64,000 nt of DNA from Manihot esculenta (taxonomy: Eukaryota; Streptophyta; Magnoliopsida; Malpighiales; Euphorbiaceae), in NCBI RefSeq assembly GCF_001659605.2, contig NC_035168.2, positions 8,364,058 to 8,428,057 of the forward strand. Reading direction: 5' to 3'. Of this stretch, positions 22,904-35,540 are shown piece by piece. The stretch's first letter is position 1. The number at the start of each line of letters is the position of its first letter. The notes beneath the pieces are model-generated. The model worked only from the letters and a program-made list of their open reading frames with translations. It was not told where the DNA came from and did not search any database. The position numbers and the translations under genes were made by a program.

Positions 22904-25900
22904 ATCTCCCACTTGCACTAGACCTAATCATACAAGTATTTAATACTCATAGACCTAGTGTGCTGATTATGCTTGACTTGTGAAAGAGGCTTGGTCAGTG
23001 GATCTGCAATGTTGTCATTTGTGTCTATTTTGCATATTTTGATATCTCTTCTATCAATGATCTCTCGAATAAGATGATATCGTCTGAGTATGTGTTTAGA
23101 TCTCTGATGAGATTTGGGCTCCTTTACCTGTGCTATGGCACCGTTGTTATCACAATAAAGGTCCATAGGATTTGCAATGCTGGGAACCACTCCCAACTCT
23201 AAGATGAATTTCTTCAACCAGACTGCCTCTTTAGCTGCATCTGATGCTGCTATATTGTAACATCCTCAAACCCATAGCCAGAGTAGTGCCATCATTAGGT
23301 ATGAGTTAGGCTTCACTACTAGAGTAAGTGGCATTAGGGGAGGTGCTAGCTTAACTCTAATCTGCTAATAACTGAATCATAGAAAACTCAAATAAAGAAA
23401 TGGACATATCCAGAAATGAAGTAGACAGTGTGATTAGCGAGTCGGGAACGAGTCACTTTCGAGAGGTGCTTAGGGTTTCTCGACGTGCTTGCTTGAGGTG
23501 CTTATTTAAATCTGTCATGCTTGCTTAAGTGAAAAGGACTTCTAAAGGCTAAATGTATAGTTTAGTAGGTCATTCTATGATTATTGAAAGTTTGAAAACT
23601 AAATTGAAACATTGTAAAGAGTTTAGTAGGTTAAAGTATGAATATGGAAAGTTTAAAGATAAAATTCAGATTAGTCCTTCATGTTTTCCACCTCTTCACA
23701 TATACCCTCCATGTGCCACCTAATTATGCATGAAAGAATGACCAAGCAAAGTAAAAAGGGGCTGTCTTCTTTCTCCACCACACCATTGTCGTAGCTCACC
23801 CATTGAAAACCAAAGCTTTATTTTGTCTTCCTTCCACCAAAGTCAAGCCAAATCTCACCCAATCAACCTCTTGCCTTAATTAAAACTCACCCTAAGACCA
23901 AGAGCTAAAGGAACAGCCATATATTGAAGGAATTGAAGAAGAAAAGTTTAGGATTCCATATGCACCAAGCTTGAAAATCAAAGGTGAGCTTAGAAATGTG
24001 TAGGAAATAACATCTTCTCATTTCTTCATGCATGAATTTGAATTATAAAGCTTTAATTTACACTTTATTTAATCCTTTCCTAAGACATAAATCTACCTAG
24101 GTGAAGGAACATCAAAGAAAAAGGAGATAGCTAGAAATTAGAAGAGGAAAAGAAAAGAAGAAATTCAAGAAAGGTTTGGTGTTTCTTTGATTTTCTGTTT
24201 TCCTTGAAGTTTCTCATGGACATATGAAGTTGGAGATTGATATTTTGGCATGTACATATTTAATAGAGTGAGTTGTAAAGGTTATGTAATCAAAAAATAG
24301 TAAGATATCAAATGATAGTTGTTAGTGTGATTATAAGTGTAATTTTCATATGTATTACAGGTTAAAGTACTAATGAAACAGAGGAAACTCTGCCGAAAAT
24401 TTTGGTTTAAAAATCTCACATTTATTTGACTCACTTGATGAAATTTACATGCATTACCTAAAAAGGTATAGTTTGTGACATTCCTTGCTCTGTCTACACT
24501 TTAATAGGGTAAGGGGTGTTACATATATACTCATCTTCTATTGTAGAATCTGCTACAGTGCTCTGCTTGGAACTTTTCCAGCTAACAGCTCCACCATTTA
24601 AAGTGAATACAAATCCTGACTGCGATCTGAAGTCATCTATGTCGGTTTGGAAACTAGCATCTGTGTAACCACTTACAACTAGCTCGTCTTCCAAACCTCC
24701 ATAAACTAGGAGTGCATCCTTAGTCCTTCTAAGGTACTTTAGGATATTCTTAACAGCTGTCCAGTGACTTTTACCGGGATCTGCCTGATATCGGCTCGTT
24801 GTGTTCAAGGCATATGAGACGTCTGGTCTAGTACATAACATGGCATACATGATAGATCCAATAGCAGAAGCATAAGGGATCTTATTCATCCGTTCTCGCT
24901 CATCAGATGTCATAGGACATTGATTCTTGCTGAAATGAATACCATGAGACATGGGTAAGAATCCTCTTTTAGAATCTTGCATACTGAACCTTTTCAGCAC
25001 CTTGTTAATATGAGTACTTTGACTCAGACAGATTATCCTCTTGGATCTTAATACCAAGAATATATGCAGCCTCACCTAAGTCCTTCATTAAAAAAGAATT
25101 CCCTAACCAAGTCTTAACCTTTTGCAAGGTAGGGATATCATTTCCAATGAGTAATATGTCATCCACATATAGGATTAGAAACACAATTGCACTCCCATGA
25201 ACCATCTTGTAAACACAAGGTTCATCTTCATTTTTTATGAATCCAGAGTCCCTAACTGTCTCATCAAAATGAAGATTCCAGCTCTAAGAAGCTTGCTTCA
25301 ATCCATAAATGGATCTCTGAAGCTTGCAAATCTTTCCAGAATTCTCAGGGATTACAAAACCCTCAGGTTGTGTCATGTACACATCCTCGAGCAAGTTTCC
25401 ATTAAGGAAAGCTGTTTTGACATCCATTTACCACATCTCGTAATCATCGTATGCAGTAATGGCAATGAGAATTCTAACCGACTTAAGCATTGCAACTGGC
25501 AGAAAGGTCTCATCATAGTCTATACTATGAGTTTGCTTGAAACCTTTTGCAACAAGCCTTGCTTTGTAGGTATGCACATTTCCATCCATGTCAGTTTTCT
25601 TTTTGAAAACCCATTTGCAACCAATAGTCTTAACACCCTTAGGGGGATCAATTAATAACCAAACTCGATTGTCATACATGGATTGCATTTCAGATTTCAT
25701 GGCACAAAGCCATTTCTCGGAATCTGGACTTGACATAGCCTCTTGATAGGTAGTAGGCTCATCTTGATCAATGAGCAAAAGTTCACGACTATCAGTCATG
25801 AGAAATCCATATCTCTCAGGCTGATGACGTGTCTTATCAGATCTGTATGGGACTTGTGTCACCCTTTCAGTTTCCACAACTGTTTATGGTTCTGGAAGCA

Positions 25901-28154
25901 GTTCTACTGGCGGTTCAATGCTCTCTTGTGGTGCTTGAGTTTCCTCAAGTCGCACTGTACTCCCACTGAATCTTTGAGAGATAAATTCCTTTTCTAAAAA
26001 AGTACCATTTCGAGCAACAAACACTTTGTTCTCTGAGGGAATATAGAAATAGTATCCTTTGGTTTCCTTAGGATACCCCACAAAATTGCATTTAATAGAC
26101 TTTGGAGCTAGCTTATCTGAAATTGGGCGTTTCACATAAGCCTCACAACCCCAAATCTTAAGAAAAGACAAATTGGGCATTTTGCCAGTCCATAACTCAT
26201 ATGGTATCTTTTCAACCGCTTTCGATGGTACTCGGTTTAAAATGAATGCAGCTGTTTCCAAGGCATAACCCCAAAAAGTTAAAGGGAGATTTGTTTGACT
26301 CATCATAGATTGAACCATATCTAATAAAGTTCGATTTCTCCTTTCAGAAACACCATTCCATTGTGGAGTTCCTAGTGGAGTTAATTGTGAAACAATTCCA
26401 CAATTTCTAAGATGTTCATCAAACTCTTGGCTCAAATATTCACCACCTCGATCAGATCGAAGCATTTTAATAGTTCTACCAAGTTGATTTTGTACTTCAT
26501 TTTGAAAGGTTCTAAACATTTCAAAAGATTCATGATTATGTTTCATTAGGTAGACATAGCCATACCTTCTGAAATCATCAGTGAATGTAATGAAGTACTG
26601 ATAACCTCCCCTGGCACTAATGCTTAATGGGTCACATACATCTGTATGTACTAAGCCCAATAAGTCTAAAGCCCTTTGACCTTGTCTAGTAAAAGGGTCC
26701 TTTGTCATCTTACCAAGCAAACAAGATTCACAATTTTTAAATGATTCAAAATCAAATGAATCTAATAAACTATCTTTATGGAACTTAGATATGCGATTCT
26801 CATTTATATGGCTAAGACGACAGTACCATAAATATGTTGGGTTTAACTCATTTGACTTAGTTTTCTTAGAAGTTATGTTATAGATATTGTTGTCTCTAGA
26901 ATCATCTAGATTAAAGACATAAAGACCATCATATGAATTTACAATAAAGCAAATCATCTTTATTAATGGAGCATTTCTTATTCTTAATAAGAAATGAAAA
27001 ACCTTCATCGTCAAAACAGAAACTGAAATAATATTCCTACTCAAAATAGGAACATAAAAGCAATTGTTCAAAATTAACAAAAGCCCATTGGGCAAAACAA
27101 GTTCATAAGTCCCTACAGCTAATGCAGCAACTCTTGCTCCATTGCCTACACGTAGGTCCATATCGCCCTTTTTCAATTTTCTACTCCTTTTGAGACCTTG
27201 CACATTTATACAAATGTGATAACCACATCCGGTATCCAATACCCATGAAGTAGAAATAGATAAATTAATATCTATAATATAAATACCCGAAGTCGTAGTC
27301 TCACTACTCTTCTTCTTCTTACACTCATCCAAATAGAGTTTGCAATTTCTCTTCCAGTGCCCTGGTTCCTTGCAATGGAAGCAAATTCTTTCCTTAGAAA
27401 CTATTTTCTTAGGAACTTTTGCTTTGGATTGCCATTTAGGCTTACCTCGTCCCTTAGGCCCATTACCACCTTTAGACTTGGGCTTCCCCTTATTTTTCAT
27501 GGACTTACCCTTATTGACATTCAAAATTTAAGTAGGCCTTTTCTTGACATTTACGTCAGCTGTCTTTAGCATCCCATGTAGCTCAAGAATGGATTTCTCC
27601 ATATTATTCATGTTATAGTTCATGACAAACTGAGAAAAACTTCCAGGTAAAGAATGTAGGATTAGATTCGTAGAGAGTTCTAAACTCAGAGGATAGCCAA
27701 GCCTAGTAAGGTGATCAATGTAGCCTTTCATCTTCAAAACATGAGCACTAACTGATTCACCTTCAGCCATTTTGTAATCATGCAATGCAATGGTGGTTTC
27801 ATACCTATCCTGCCTAGCTTGCTGTTGGAAAGCTTGTTTGAGATGGACACTCATCTCATAAGCCTCAAGGTGCTCCAGATCCTTCTGAAGTTCTGGGCAC
27901 ATAGTTGCCAACATAAGACATCCAATGTCATTAGAATCATCCATATGCTTCTTATGCTTGTTCTTAACAGCATTAGTAGCATCAGCAGGAGGTGGTTCAG
28001 GGACAGCTTCATCAAGCACGTAGGACTTTTTCTCTTACTTGAGAACAATTCTCAAGTTTCTAAACCAGTCAACAAAATTAGTCCCATTTTCTTTCAGCTT
28101 ATCCTTCTCAAGGATGGATCGCAGTGATAAGGTGGAATTGTTATTAGCAGACAT
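22904..28154 (-). pseudogene. Copia gag-pol, interrupted and mutated
   Basis: The frame starts at ATG 28154. TAA at 28035-28037 and TAA at 27528-27530 break gag. Then follow a zinc knuckle (CFHCKEPGHWKRNC), a protease motif (WVLDTGCGYH), the GAG-pre-integrase region, and the integrase core with HTDVCDP, SDRGGEY and a conserved Glu (SERRNRTLLD), down to a TAA at 25884-25886. RT shows LILYVDDILLIGND and has TAA at 25428-25430, TAG at 25284-25286, and a frameshift near 25030-25045. RNase H is split by the solo LTR at 23256-24523, with its C-terminal part at about 22924-23250. Most stops look like CAA or CGA/AGA changes. The copy is non-autonomous. Confidence 0.9.
23256..24523 (-). repeat. Solo LTR, gypsy-like, inserted in copia RNase H
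   Basis: 1268 bp with inverted termini TGTAACA / TGTTACA, flanked by a perfect TATAT duplication (23251-23255 and 24524-24528). Removing it and one TATAT restores the RNase H reading frame across the junction, with an acidic EDEY segment running into IAASDA. There is no internal coding sequence, primer site or second LTR, so it is a solo LTR left by LTR-LTR recombination. The minus-strand reading starts TGTAACACCCCTTACCC, like gypsy LTRs, so minus orientation is likely but not certain. It is not the same family as elements 1-3. Confidence 0.88.
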
Positions 28155-29511
28155 AATTATCTACAAAATATGCAAATATAATCAATTTAGTAAATTAATA
28201 TTGAGGTGATAATAATCTCCCACTAAAATATAACCCTAAAAAATAATAATATTTTAGTGGGCTAAGATCTATATTTCACCTAATTTTAAGTCAGCTTTGG
28301 CATGACGCTTAGAATTAAGTTATTTAGATAGGTAACTCCTTATCAATTACATCTAATGTAACTTTTAGATTATGAGGTGTTGACATCATATGTCAAATGC
28401 ATGTTATACCCCATCTAGTGCCTTAGGCCCAAAACCGTTTTGATAGCCTAATTAAGCTCAACCAAAATTAAATAAATGAGTAACTATTACTCATCCTATC
28501 TTACTAGGATAACCTAAGCACTTTGCTTTAACAAAACCTGTATTTTGGTGATCTTAGTCTTGATAGGTATTTAATATATGGGTGGCATTAAAACTTAAAA
28601 TTTAGAATGAGGGTTCAAATTTTTAATTTTAATTATTTTGTCTTGCATATATATATTATAGCATCCTATATGCATACATATATATATAGACAATAATGCA
28701 TAGTATCTCATACTAATATATGATAAAATAATAAAATATAGTCATTTAAATCTGATTTAAAGACTAAAAGAAAATAATAATTTAGAATTTATTTTCTTAT
28801 TTAAAAATTATTATTATTATTATTATTATTTTATATTTTTAGGGGCAGAATCGTAATTTAGGGCATCTTCTTCCTTAGGAAGAAACCCTAATTGCTGCCC
28901 AAGGATCCAACAGCCCGCCGGATGCTCCAGCCACTATCACGATGGTCTCTGCACACTCGTTGGCCAGACCAGTCACTGGAGGTACGCGCAACACTTGCGC
29001 CCCCACCGGTGTCCCATCCGACACATGTGCACAATAATTGCGAGGGAGGTAACCAATTCGTACAACACTCCCTCCTCTTCGGCGACAACGAGCTAAGCCA
29101 GCTCCCACCCATGGCAGCCATGCGATCGCCGCCATACCGATGCGCAATCTCTCCGACGATGAGCTCAGCAGCCACAAAAGTGGCTCCTACGCATGGCAAG
29201 TGTGCGATGCTAGTGACAGGTGTGTGACACCATCGTCGGGCGTGACATGGGTCAAGGGATTGGCAGCCACAGATGCTGCGATGATGCCCCAATTTCTGGG
29301 TTCACGATGACTGTTCATCATGAATCCAGTTGCAGATTCCAAATCTCAAATTTCTTTTTTTTTATTAATTTAATTTTTCTAACAAAAATTACCTAAATGA
29401 TCCAATCATTCATCCATAAAATATTCCATAATTATCATGCCGTTCAAAAAGCATATATCGCATATATCACATCAATCATGGCATAATTAATTTAAACGAA
29501 AAGCACAGGTT
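28155..29511 (-). other. Copia leader with GC-rich island
   Basis: This is the untranslated leader between primer-binding site and gag. It is mostly AT-rich and includes an ATT trinucleotide run at about 28807-28830. Positions 28860-29310 are strikingly richer in G+C and open in more than one frame on both strands: 134 codons on minus 28888-29292 and 111 on plus 28892-29227. No domain is recognisable. It could be a captured host fragment or simply a structured leader. Confidence 0.5.
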
Positions 29512-29524
29512 GGCTTTGATACCA
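29512..29524 (-). promoter_or_regulatory. Copia primer-binding site
   Basis: The minus strand reads TGGTATCAAAGCC one base inside the 5' LTR (29526-30966). This matches a tRNA-Met-type primer site and sets the orientation. Confidence 0.85.
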
Positions 29525-29525
29525 G

Positions 29526-30966
29526 TGTTGGAAAATCCATAGATTATTGCAACCCAAATTGCGCAGTGTAAAAATAAAATCTCAGAATTCATTTCCCAGG
29601 ATCCGAGTGCTTTGTTTATTTTATAAGAAGGATATGAGATTAACCTATTAATCTCGTCCAACAGATACAATGGCGGACTGATGGTGCTGCTTTTTCAAAC
29701 GAACACCCTCTATGGTATCCACACGAACGTCTTCTATCCTTCTAGAGTGCTAGCTCTCTCAAAGTTGGATAGATTATGTGCTCCACAATCTGCAACTGTT
29801 AGACTACATTTTTTCCAAAATTAACATCACCTCCACAATTCGTAGAAGGAGTATTTATATGTTTCAGTCTTTTGTTTTCCCACAACTCTTTTCCCAAAAG
29901 AGTTGTGTTCAAAACTCACTATCACAATCTCGCAGATACTCAAATATCTTATGTGATAGAGTCATTTATCTGTAACAGTTACAGATAGATTTGCAGATCT
30001 TTTAAATATTATTATCTCATAATAATAAATAATTAATAATTAATATTATTAATAATAATAACACTTTATTATTATTAATTATATTAATGGGCTTTTAGCC
30101 CATTAATATGTCATAGCATATCAATAACGTTCTTTTGTGTGTGACCCAATAGGCTCACATTATTTGGCAATAAGCCCAGTCCCACAAGGCCCATAAGTCA
30201 TAAGTGGCCTCTAGCAAGACATTATGACCACCCAACTAATATGAGGATCAATAGTCCGATAAAACCTAATAAATAGAACATGTATTAATCCCTTTGTCAC
30301 ACGATATCTAGTTTGAACATAAGTCATGGTCAATGTCAAACTTATAATGTTCAAACTTATGATTTTTCGATGTTTAAGTAGACTGATAAATTCAAATGAT
30401 ATTGATCACACTATCAATTCATTTGAGCACGGCCATGCATTTCTCAGTCTCACTTATCGAGGGGCCCAGAAGATATCTCTCTCAGAGAGATGGACAAATC
30501 CTATCTTGATTGTTCATTATCCTCTACATAATTTCTATTATGCTCAATCATAACCTTTATGATTGTCCGATTAAAGACAATGTTTGGTTATGTCAAAACA
30601 TAATAGTCCTTATGTTGGAAACTATGACAATCTCAAGTCAAAGGATTAAGACATAACTACTTTGAGATTCACTTATGACAATAACCCATGTAGTGATCTC
30701 AACGCGGGTCTATCCAATACTTTGTTCTCTAACAAGTATCTATGATTATTGAATTATATCAACATATACATAATCATCTCATGATTATTAATCAATAATC
30801 ATACTAGCTATATTTTATTATTATCAACATAATAATAAGTAACCAGGGATGATAATCATTATTATGTAATATGCAAACAAATAATAATGATAAAAACATC
30901 TTTTATTAATAACCAAAACGACATAAAAAAGGTCCAAGATAATGGCCTAGGGCATATACACTAACA
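29526..30966 (-). repeat. Copia 5' LTR
   Basis: It is a near-identical copy of 21462-22903, with scattered substitutions over the length. On the plus strand it starts TGTTGGAAAATCC and ends ACACTAACA. GATAC follows immediately. Confidence 0.92.
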
Positions 30967-30971
30967 GATAC

Positions 30972-33330
30972 ATATTTATTTGTAGCTATAGCTTTACATC
31001 CGCATACCTCATAAATCGCCTTTCAACACCTATTCTTTACAATGACTCTCCCTACACTCGTCTTTATCACTCTCAACCCAATTATCGTAAACTCAGAGTC
31101 TTCGACTACCTCTGTTACCCATGGCTACGCTCCTACTCCACTCATAAGCTCCAACCTCGCTTCACTCCATGTGCGTTTCTTCTTGGCTATTCTCCAATCA
31201 AAGTGCCTACTACTGCTTTGATCCCACCTCCTCCAAAGTTTACACTTCACGCCATGTCGACTTTGTTGAAACAGAATTTTCCTTCCTCTCCATAGCAGCA
31301 AAAGACCTATGTCCTCAACCAAACAATCTTCCTAGTTGGGCCCCGAGTCATTTTTAAGTCCCTTTTGAATCTCCCACCTCACCCTCCATCTCTTCTATTG
31401 TGCCTCCTACAAAGGCGAGATTATTGTCATCTTCCAATACTACTACATGCTCGAAGACATGCACCCCTTCGTCCTCATCCAATTCTCCATCTATCAAATC
31501 CATTTCTCACCATCTCCATTCTTTCCAACCTACACTCTCACCATCTCCAGTCATTCCAACCTACACACCAAATGATGACTCGCTCTAAAAATAACATTTA
31601 CAAGCTCATTCAATGTCTCTCTCTTACTACCACCATCACTTCCTCTCCCTAACTTCCTACAATTGTCACTCAAGCACTCAAAAACCCCTCATGGACCATT
31701 GCCATGCTCAATGAGCTTACTGCCCTAAAAAATCAATGCACTTAGACACTAGTTCCCTCTGATCCTACCTATAATGTTGTAGAATGCAAATGGATTTTTC
31801 GCCTCAAATATAATCCAGATGGCTCCATCAGCAAGTATAAGGCTCGCCTGGTGGCCAAAGGTTTTCATCAACGTCCTGTTATTGATTATCTTGATACCTT
31901 CTCTTCTGTTGCTAAGCATACCACTATTCAAGTTATTCTCTCTATTGCAGTTAGTCGTGATTGGCTCATTCACCAAGTAGACGTGAACAATGCCTTCCTC
32001 CATGGTGCTTTAAAGGAAAATGTGTATATGGCTCAGCCTTCTGGCTTCACTGATCCTGCCTTTCCCACACATGTATGTAAGCTTCACAAAGCAATTTATG
32101 GCCTTAAACAAGCCCCTCGAGCATGGTACACATCTCTTAAAGACTATCTGCTTCTTATTGGCTTCTAATGCTCTCACCATGATTATTGTCTCTTTACCAT
32201 GCACACATCAACTCTTACCATCTATGTGGTTCTCTATGTTGATGACATTATTATTACCAGCAACAATTCTAATGCTCTCTCTTCCTTTATACAAAAATTG
32301 GGTGCTCATTTTTCCATCAAAAATCTTAGGAACCTTCATTACATTCTTAGGATTGAAATACAACGCTCTCCAACCGGTCTTTTTCCCTCACAACACAAAT
32401 ATATCATGGATCTTCTTGAGCATGCTAACATGTCCAATGCCAAACCTACTGCAATACCGCTCTCTACTTCCTTATTGACAACTGGTACTGCTGACCAACT
32501 AATTGAAGATGTCAAAACATACAGAACCATGGTCGGAAAACTTCAATATCTGCACTTTACCCGCCTAGACATAGCATTTGCTATCAATAAGCTCTCACAA
32601 CACACTGCCAATCCCACTCTTTATCATTGGCAAAGTCTCAAAAGACTTCTCTGCTACCTTGTTGGGACAGCTAATCATCGCAACACCCCCAATATCTCTT
32701 CATGGCTTCTTTGATGCTGACTGGGGAGGCTGACGTGATGACTGCGTCTCCACAGGTGCTTACGTATGCTTTCTCAGCCGCTCTTATCTCTTAGTCCTTC
32801 AAAAAGCAACGATTTGTATCACGCTCTTCTACTGAAGCTAAGTATTATGTTGTTGCCAACACTACTCTGAAATTTGTTGGCTTGTCAATATTCTCCATGA
32901 GCTACGAATCCCTCTTTCCTCCATGCCTACCATTTGCTGTGACAATGCTGGGCCACATACAGCTGTGCCAATCCTTTTTTTCATTCAAAGATAAAATACA
33001 TCAAACTGATTATCATTTGATTCACACCAAAGTCCAATAAAAACTTCTTCGAATCACTCATGTGTTCTCTGCTAACTGACATTCTCACAAAATCACTCTC
33101 CCAAACTAACTTTGAACAACTCTCTTCCAAGATTGGTGTTACACCTCATCCCACTATCTTGCATGGGGATAGAGAAACTATAACTCAGTGCGTTGAATAA
33201 GCAATATGCTATTATACTCTTTTCATTTATTCATTCCATTAATTGACTACGATCAATCCCTATAAATAAGCTGTTATAGAGTCAATAAAATATATCTCTT
33301 TCAATTTCCTATACAATCCTTATAATGTCC
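30972..33330 (+). pseudogene. Older Ty1/copia remnant: integrase end, RT, RNase H, LTR trace
   Basis: The host sequence of the minus-strand copia element is itself a copia fragment in the opposite orientation. The integrase C-terminal region is seen at about 30995-31330 with a frameshift. RT is at 31743-32714 with [21 protein letters not shown] and VVLYVDDIII, interrupted by TAG 31743-31745 (TGG expected) and TAA 32166-32168. RNase H follows with RSSTEAKYYV and CCDNAG at about 32710-33050, with several breaks. Positions 33190-33330 have an AATAAAAT signal and may be a piece of its 3' LTR. The 5' part is missing. Many breaks indicate great age. Confidence 0.82.
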
Positions 33331-33489
33331 ACACCCTTGCTCGCAAGCTTACTTCTTGTTCTAATGCCGTATCGCCACGTAACTTTGGTAAAAAAAACAA
33401 AAAAAAAATTGGCACCTTTAAATCCTAAAGCTTTAGATTTTGGAAACTTATGATTTCTACCCATTTGATGTAAGTTTGTTTGGGGGAGC

Positions 33490-33890
33490 CAATTGAAATT
33501 ATCCATGCAGAAACCAAACTCCTGTCTCTGCCCAAAACGATTGCAATATCTCCACTTCCATTTTTCTAATTTGACAGTTATCTCATCATCAGAATCGATT
33601 CCCAGAACTGAAACACCAACCTTGAACCTCCTCATTCAGAATCGGTACCCGGAAGATCTGCTGCTACAAACTTCACCTCCTCTCCGCCTATGGCAACGCG
33701 TCGGACCATCAAGGGGCAACCTCAGTGACACTGTCAACGATTTTAGAGTTTCTGAGGAGCCAATGGATTCTTCCATCGAGGAATTCCATCCGAGGCGCCC
33801 ACTCTTGACCCGAAGGCTACTCCTCACCTCAGGTTTGCATTTGCTGCAACCTCCACCACTGTTCCACATAATTCACACGGTAGTATAAAT
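33490..33890 (+). pseudogene. Possible first-exon remnant, unidentified
   Basis: A GC-richer, Ser/Pro/Arg-rich stretch, open for 131 codons in one frame, ends with a plausible donor (CTCAG followed by GTTTGC at about 33833). Neighbouring frames read equally peptide-like pieces with stops, so indels are likely. I recognise no domain. It may be the first exon of the gene whose later exons are listed at 34194-39778, but that link is inference only. Confidence 0.25.
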
Positions 33891-34665
33891 TTCGGTTTCT
33901 TGGGGTTTGAGTCCTAATGAAATTTTTGTTCCACTGGTTGTTTAGATGCATATAATCTTTTGTATTTTATTCTGCCATTGATTGATTTAGTTGAGACACT
34001 TGTGTTTGTGATGTTGCATGTACTTCGAAGTTTTGGTTTTGCCATGAGAATTGTATCCAAGGGTTAAGTTTTTTAAATTTACCTTGTGTATCCAGATTGC
34101 TTCTACCACTTGAATTTTGAAGGGTTGAATTTGAAGCTAACGTTAATGCTCTTTTCTATCCTTTTGTTCTGAAATTAATGTGCACTTCGAGAGGCAAATC
34201 CAGATCATCAACAGAATTCACCTTCTGGAAATGTTGGTAAGCAAAAAAGAATCCTTAATTAATTAACATTATTCATGAACCTGCAGATTGTGCACGTGTG
34301 TTAACTTGCAGGCACTATGGTTGATACTAATTACTCGGAATAAGATGTCTTTGCATTCTCTTTTCATGTGTCTTGGAGTGGGAGTGAGGTTGATGTTGTT
34401 GCTTTTTTAGCTGAGGCAATGAGGTTGGGACTTGTGATTAATTTTATCCTTGTGTAACTGTTTTCATGCATATTATTGGTGTATCCTGTTATCTATTTTT
34501 TTTTTCTTTTAGCTTTTTAGGAAACAGAACCTGTATTCTAATTTGTTTTTCAGGTGAGGCAAGTTATTACTAACTTTCTTTTCCTTGATTTTATCAGCAA
34601 GGAAAATTGTAACTAGGGAGGAGTTTGAAAAGATCCTAGCAAAAGAGAAGACGAAACAACTTGAG

Positions 34666-35312
34666 GTAATTCACAAAAAAGATTGACTTGGTATATTCAG
34701 TTACCGAGATTGAGGATGTCTTAGTTGCTATGTTTCAAAGAGATCTTTTCCTTCCTTGTTGTATATCATACAACAAACAGAAAAATATAATTGGATAAGT
34801 TGGATAGGTAGTTCAGGGATGATTGGATAATATGTGGTGGCTTTTGATTGATGTCCAGTTACAGAGTTATAGAGAATAGCTTTAATACAAACAATGTTCT
34901 CAGGCCCATTTCATAAAATGATGAGATGAGTGAAGCTATTTATTTACTATGTCAGTACTTCAAGTTTATCACTCGGTTTCCATTTAATGCTTAAATTACA
35001 ACATACAGCAATTATTTAGCTAGGTACATGTCCTATTTGAATTGTTCTTCTATAATACAGGGTATGCATATATGATGAATGAAAGATTGATTAAGTGACA
35101 TATAGCACTCCTTAAAGCAACCACACCCTTGATGGTTTTCAGGCATAAATTCAGCTTGATTAGAGAATATTGCCCATTCAGTTTGCTTAGAAAATGTGGC
35201 TTTCAATCATTATGCAGGTGTGTTAAGATATATGTTCTTCCCTGAATTACACAATCAAATATGTATTTTTCACTGGAATCTCTCTATAGGAAGTATTCAA
35301 GTAAAACGCAAG
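34666..35312. other. AT-rich intron-like sequence, no gene seen
   Basis: There is no convincing reading frame, RNA gene or element end here. GCAAG at 35308-35312 is the left target duplication of the following gypsy element. Confidence 0.5.
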
Positions 35313-35540
35313 TGGTACGTCCCTTGGATACGGATTCGTCACAGGTCTATTTACAGTAAAATTAGTGTCCAAGGCCGAAGCTGTTGGTTTTCCTTGATTC
35401 TTTCCTCGCCCAATAGTTATTGTTGTTGTGAGCTCAATGAAAGGAGTTTTGACCTTTTGAACTCAATTTAGATGAAATAAATTTGTTTATTTAAATTTTA
35501 GTTTTTAAGTAATGTATATGGGGAATAGTGTTATTGTTTA

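Larger units (their letters stand above)
21462..30966 (-). mobile_element. Ty1/copia element with both LTRs, nested solo LTR inside
   Basis: Two near-identical LTRs (1442 and 1441 bp) flank an antisense gag-pol. The element is bounded by a perfect 5-bp duplication GATAC at 21457-21461 and 30967-30971. The order gag, protease, integrase, RT, RNase H is that of Ty1/copia. Without the inserted solo LTR it would be about 8.2 kb. All coding parts carry stops. A separate solo LTR of the same family lies at 59641-61096 in opposite orientation, so the family is dispersed. Lineage within copia (Tork/Angela-like) is only a guess. Confidence 0.93.
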
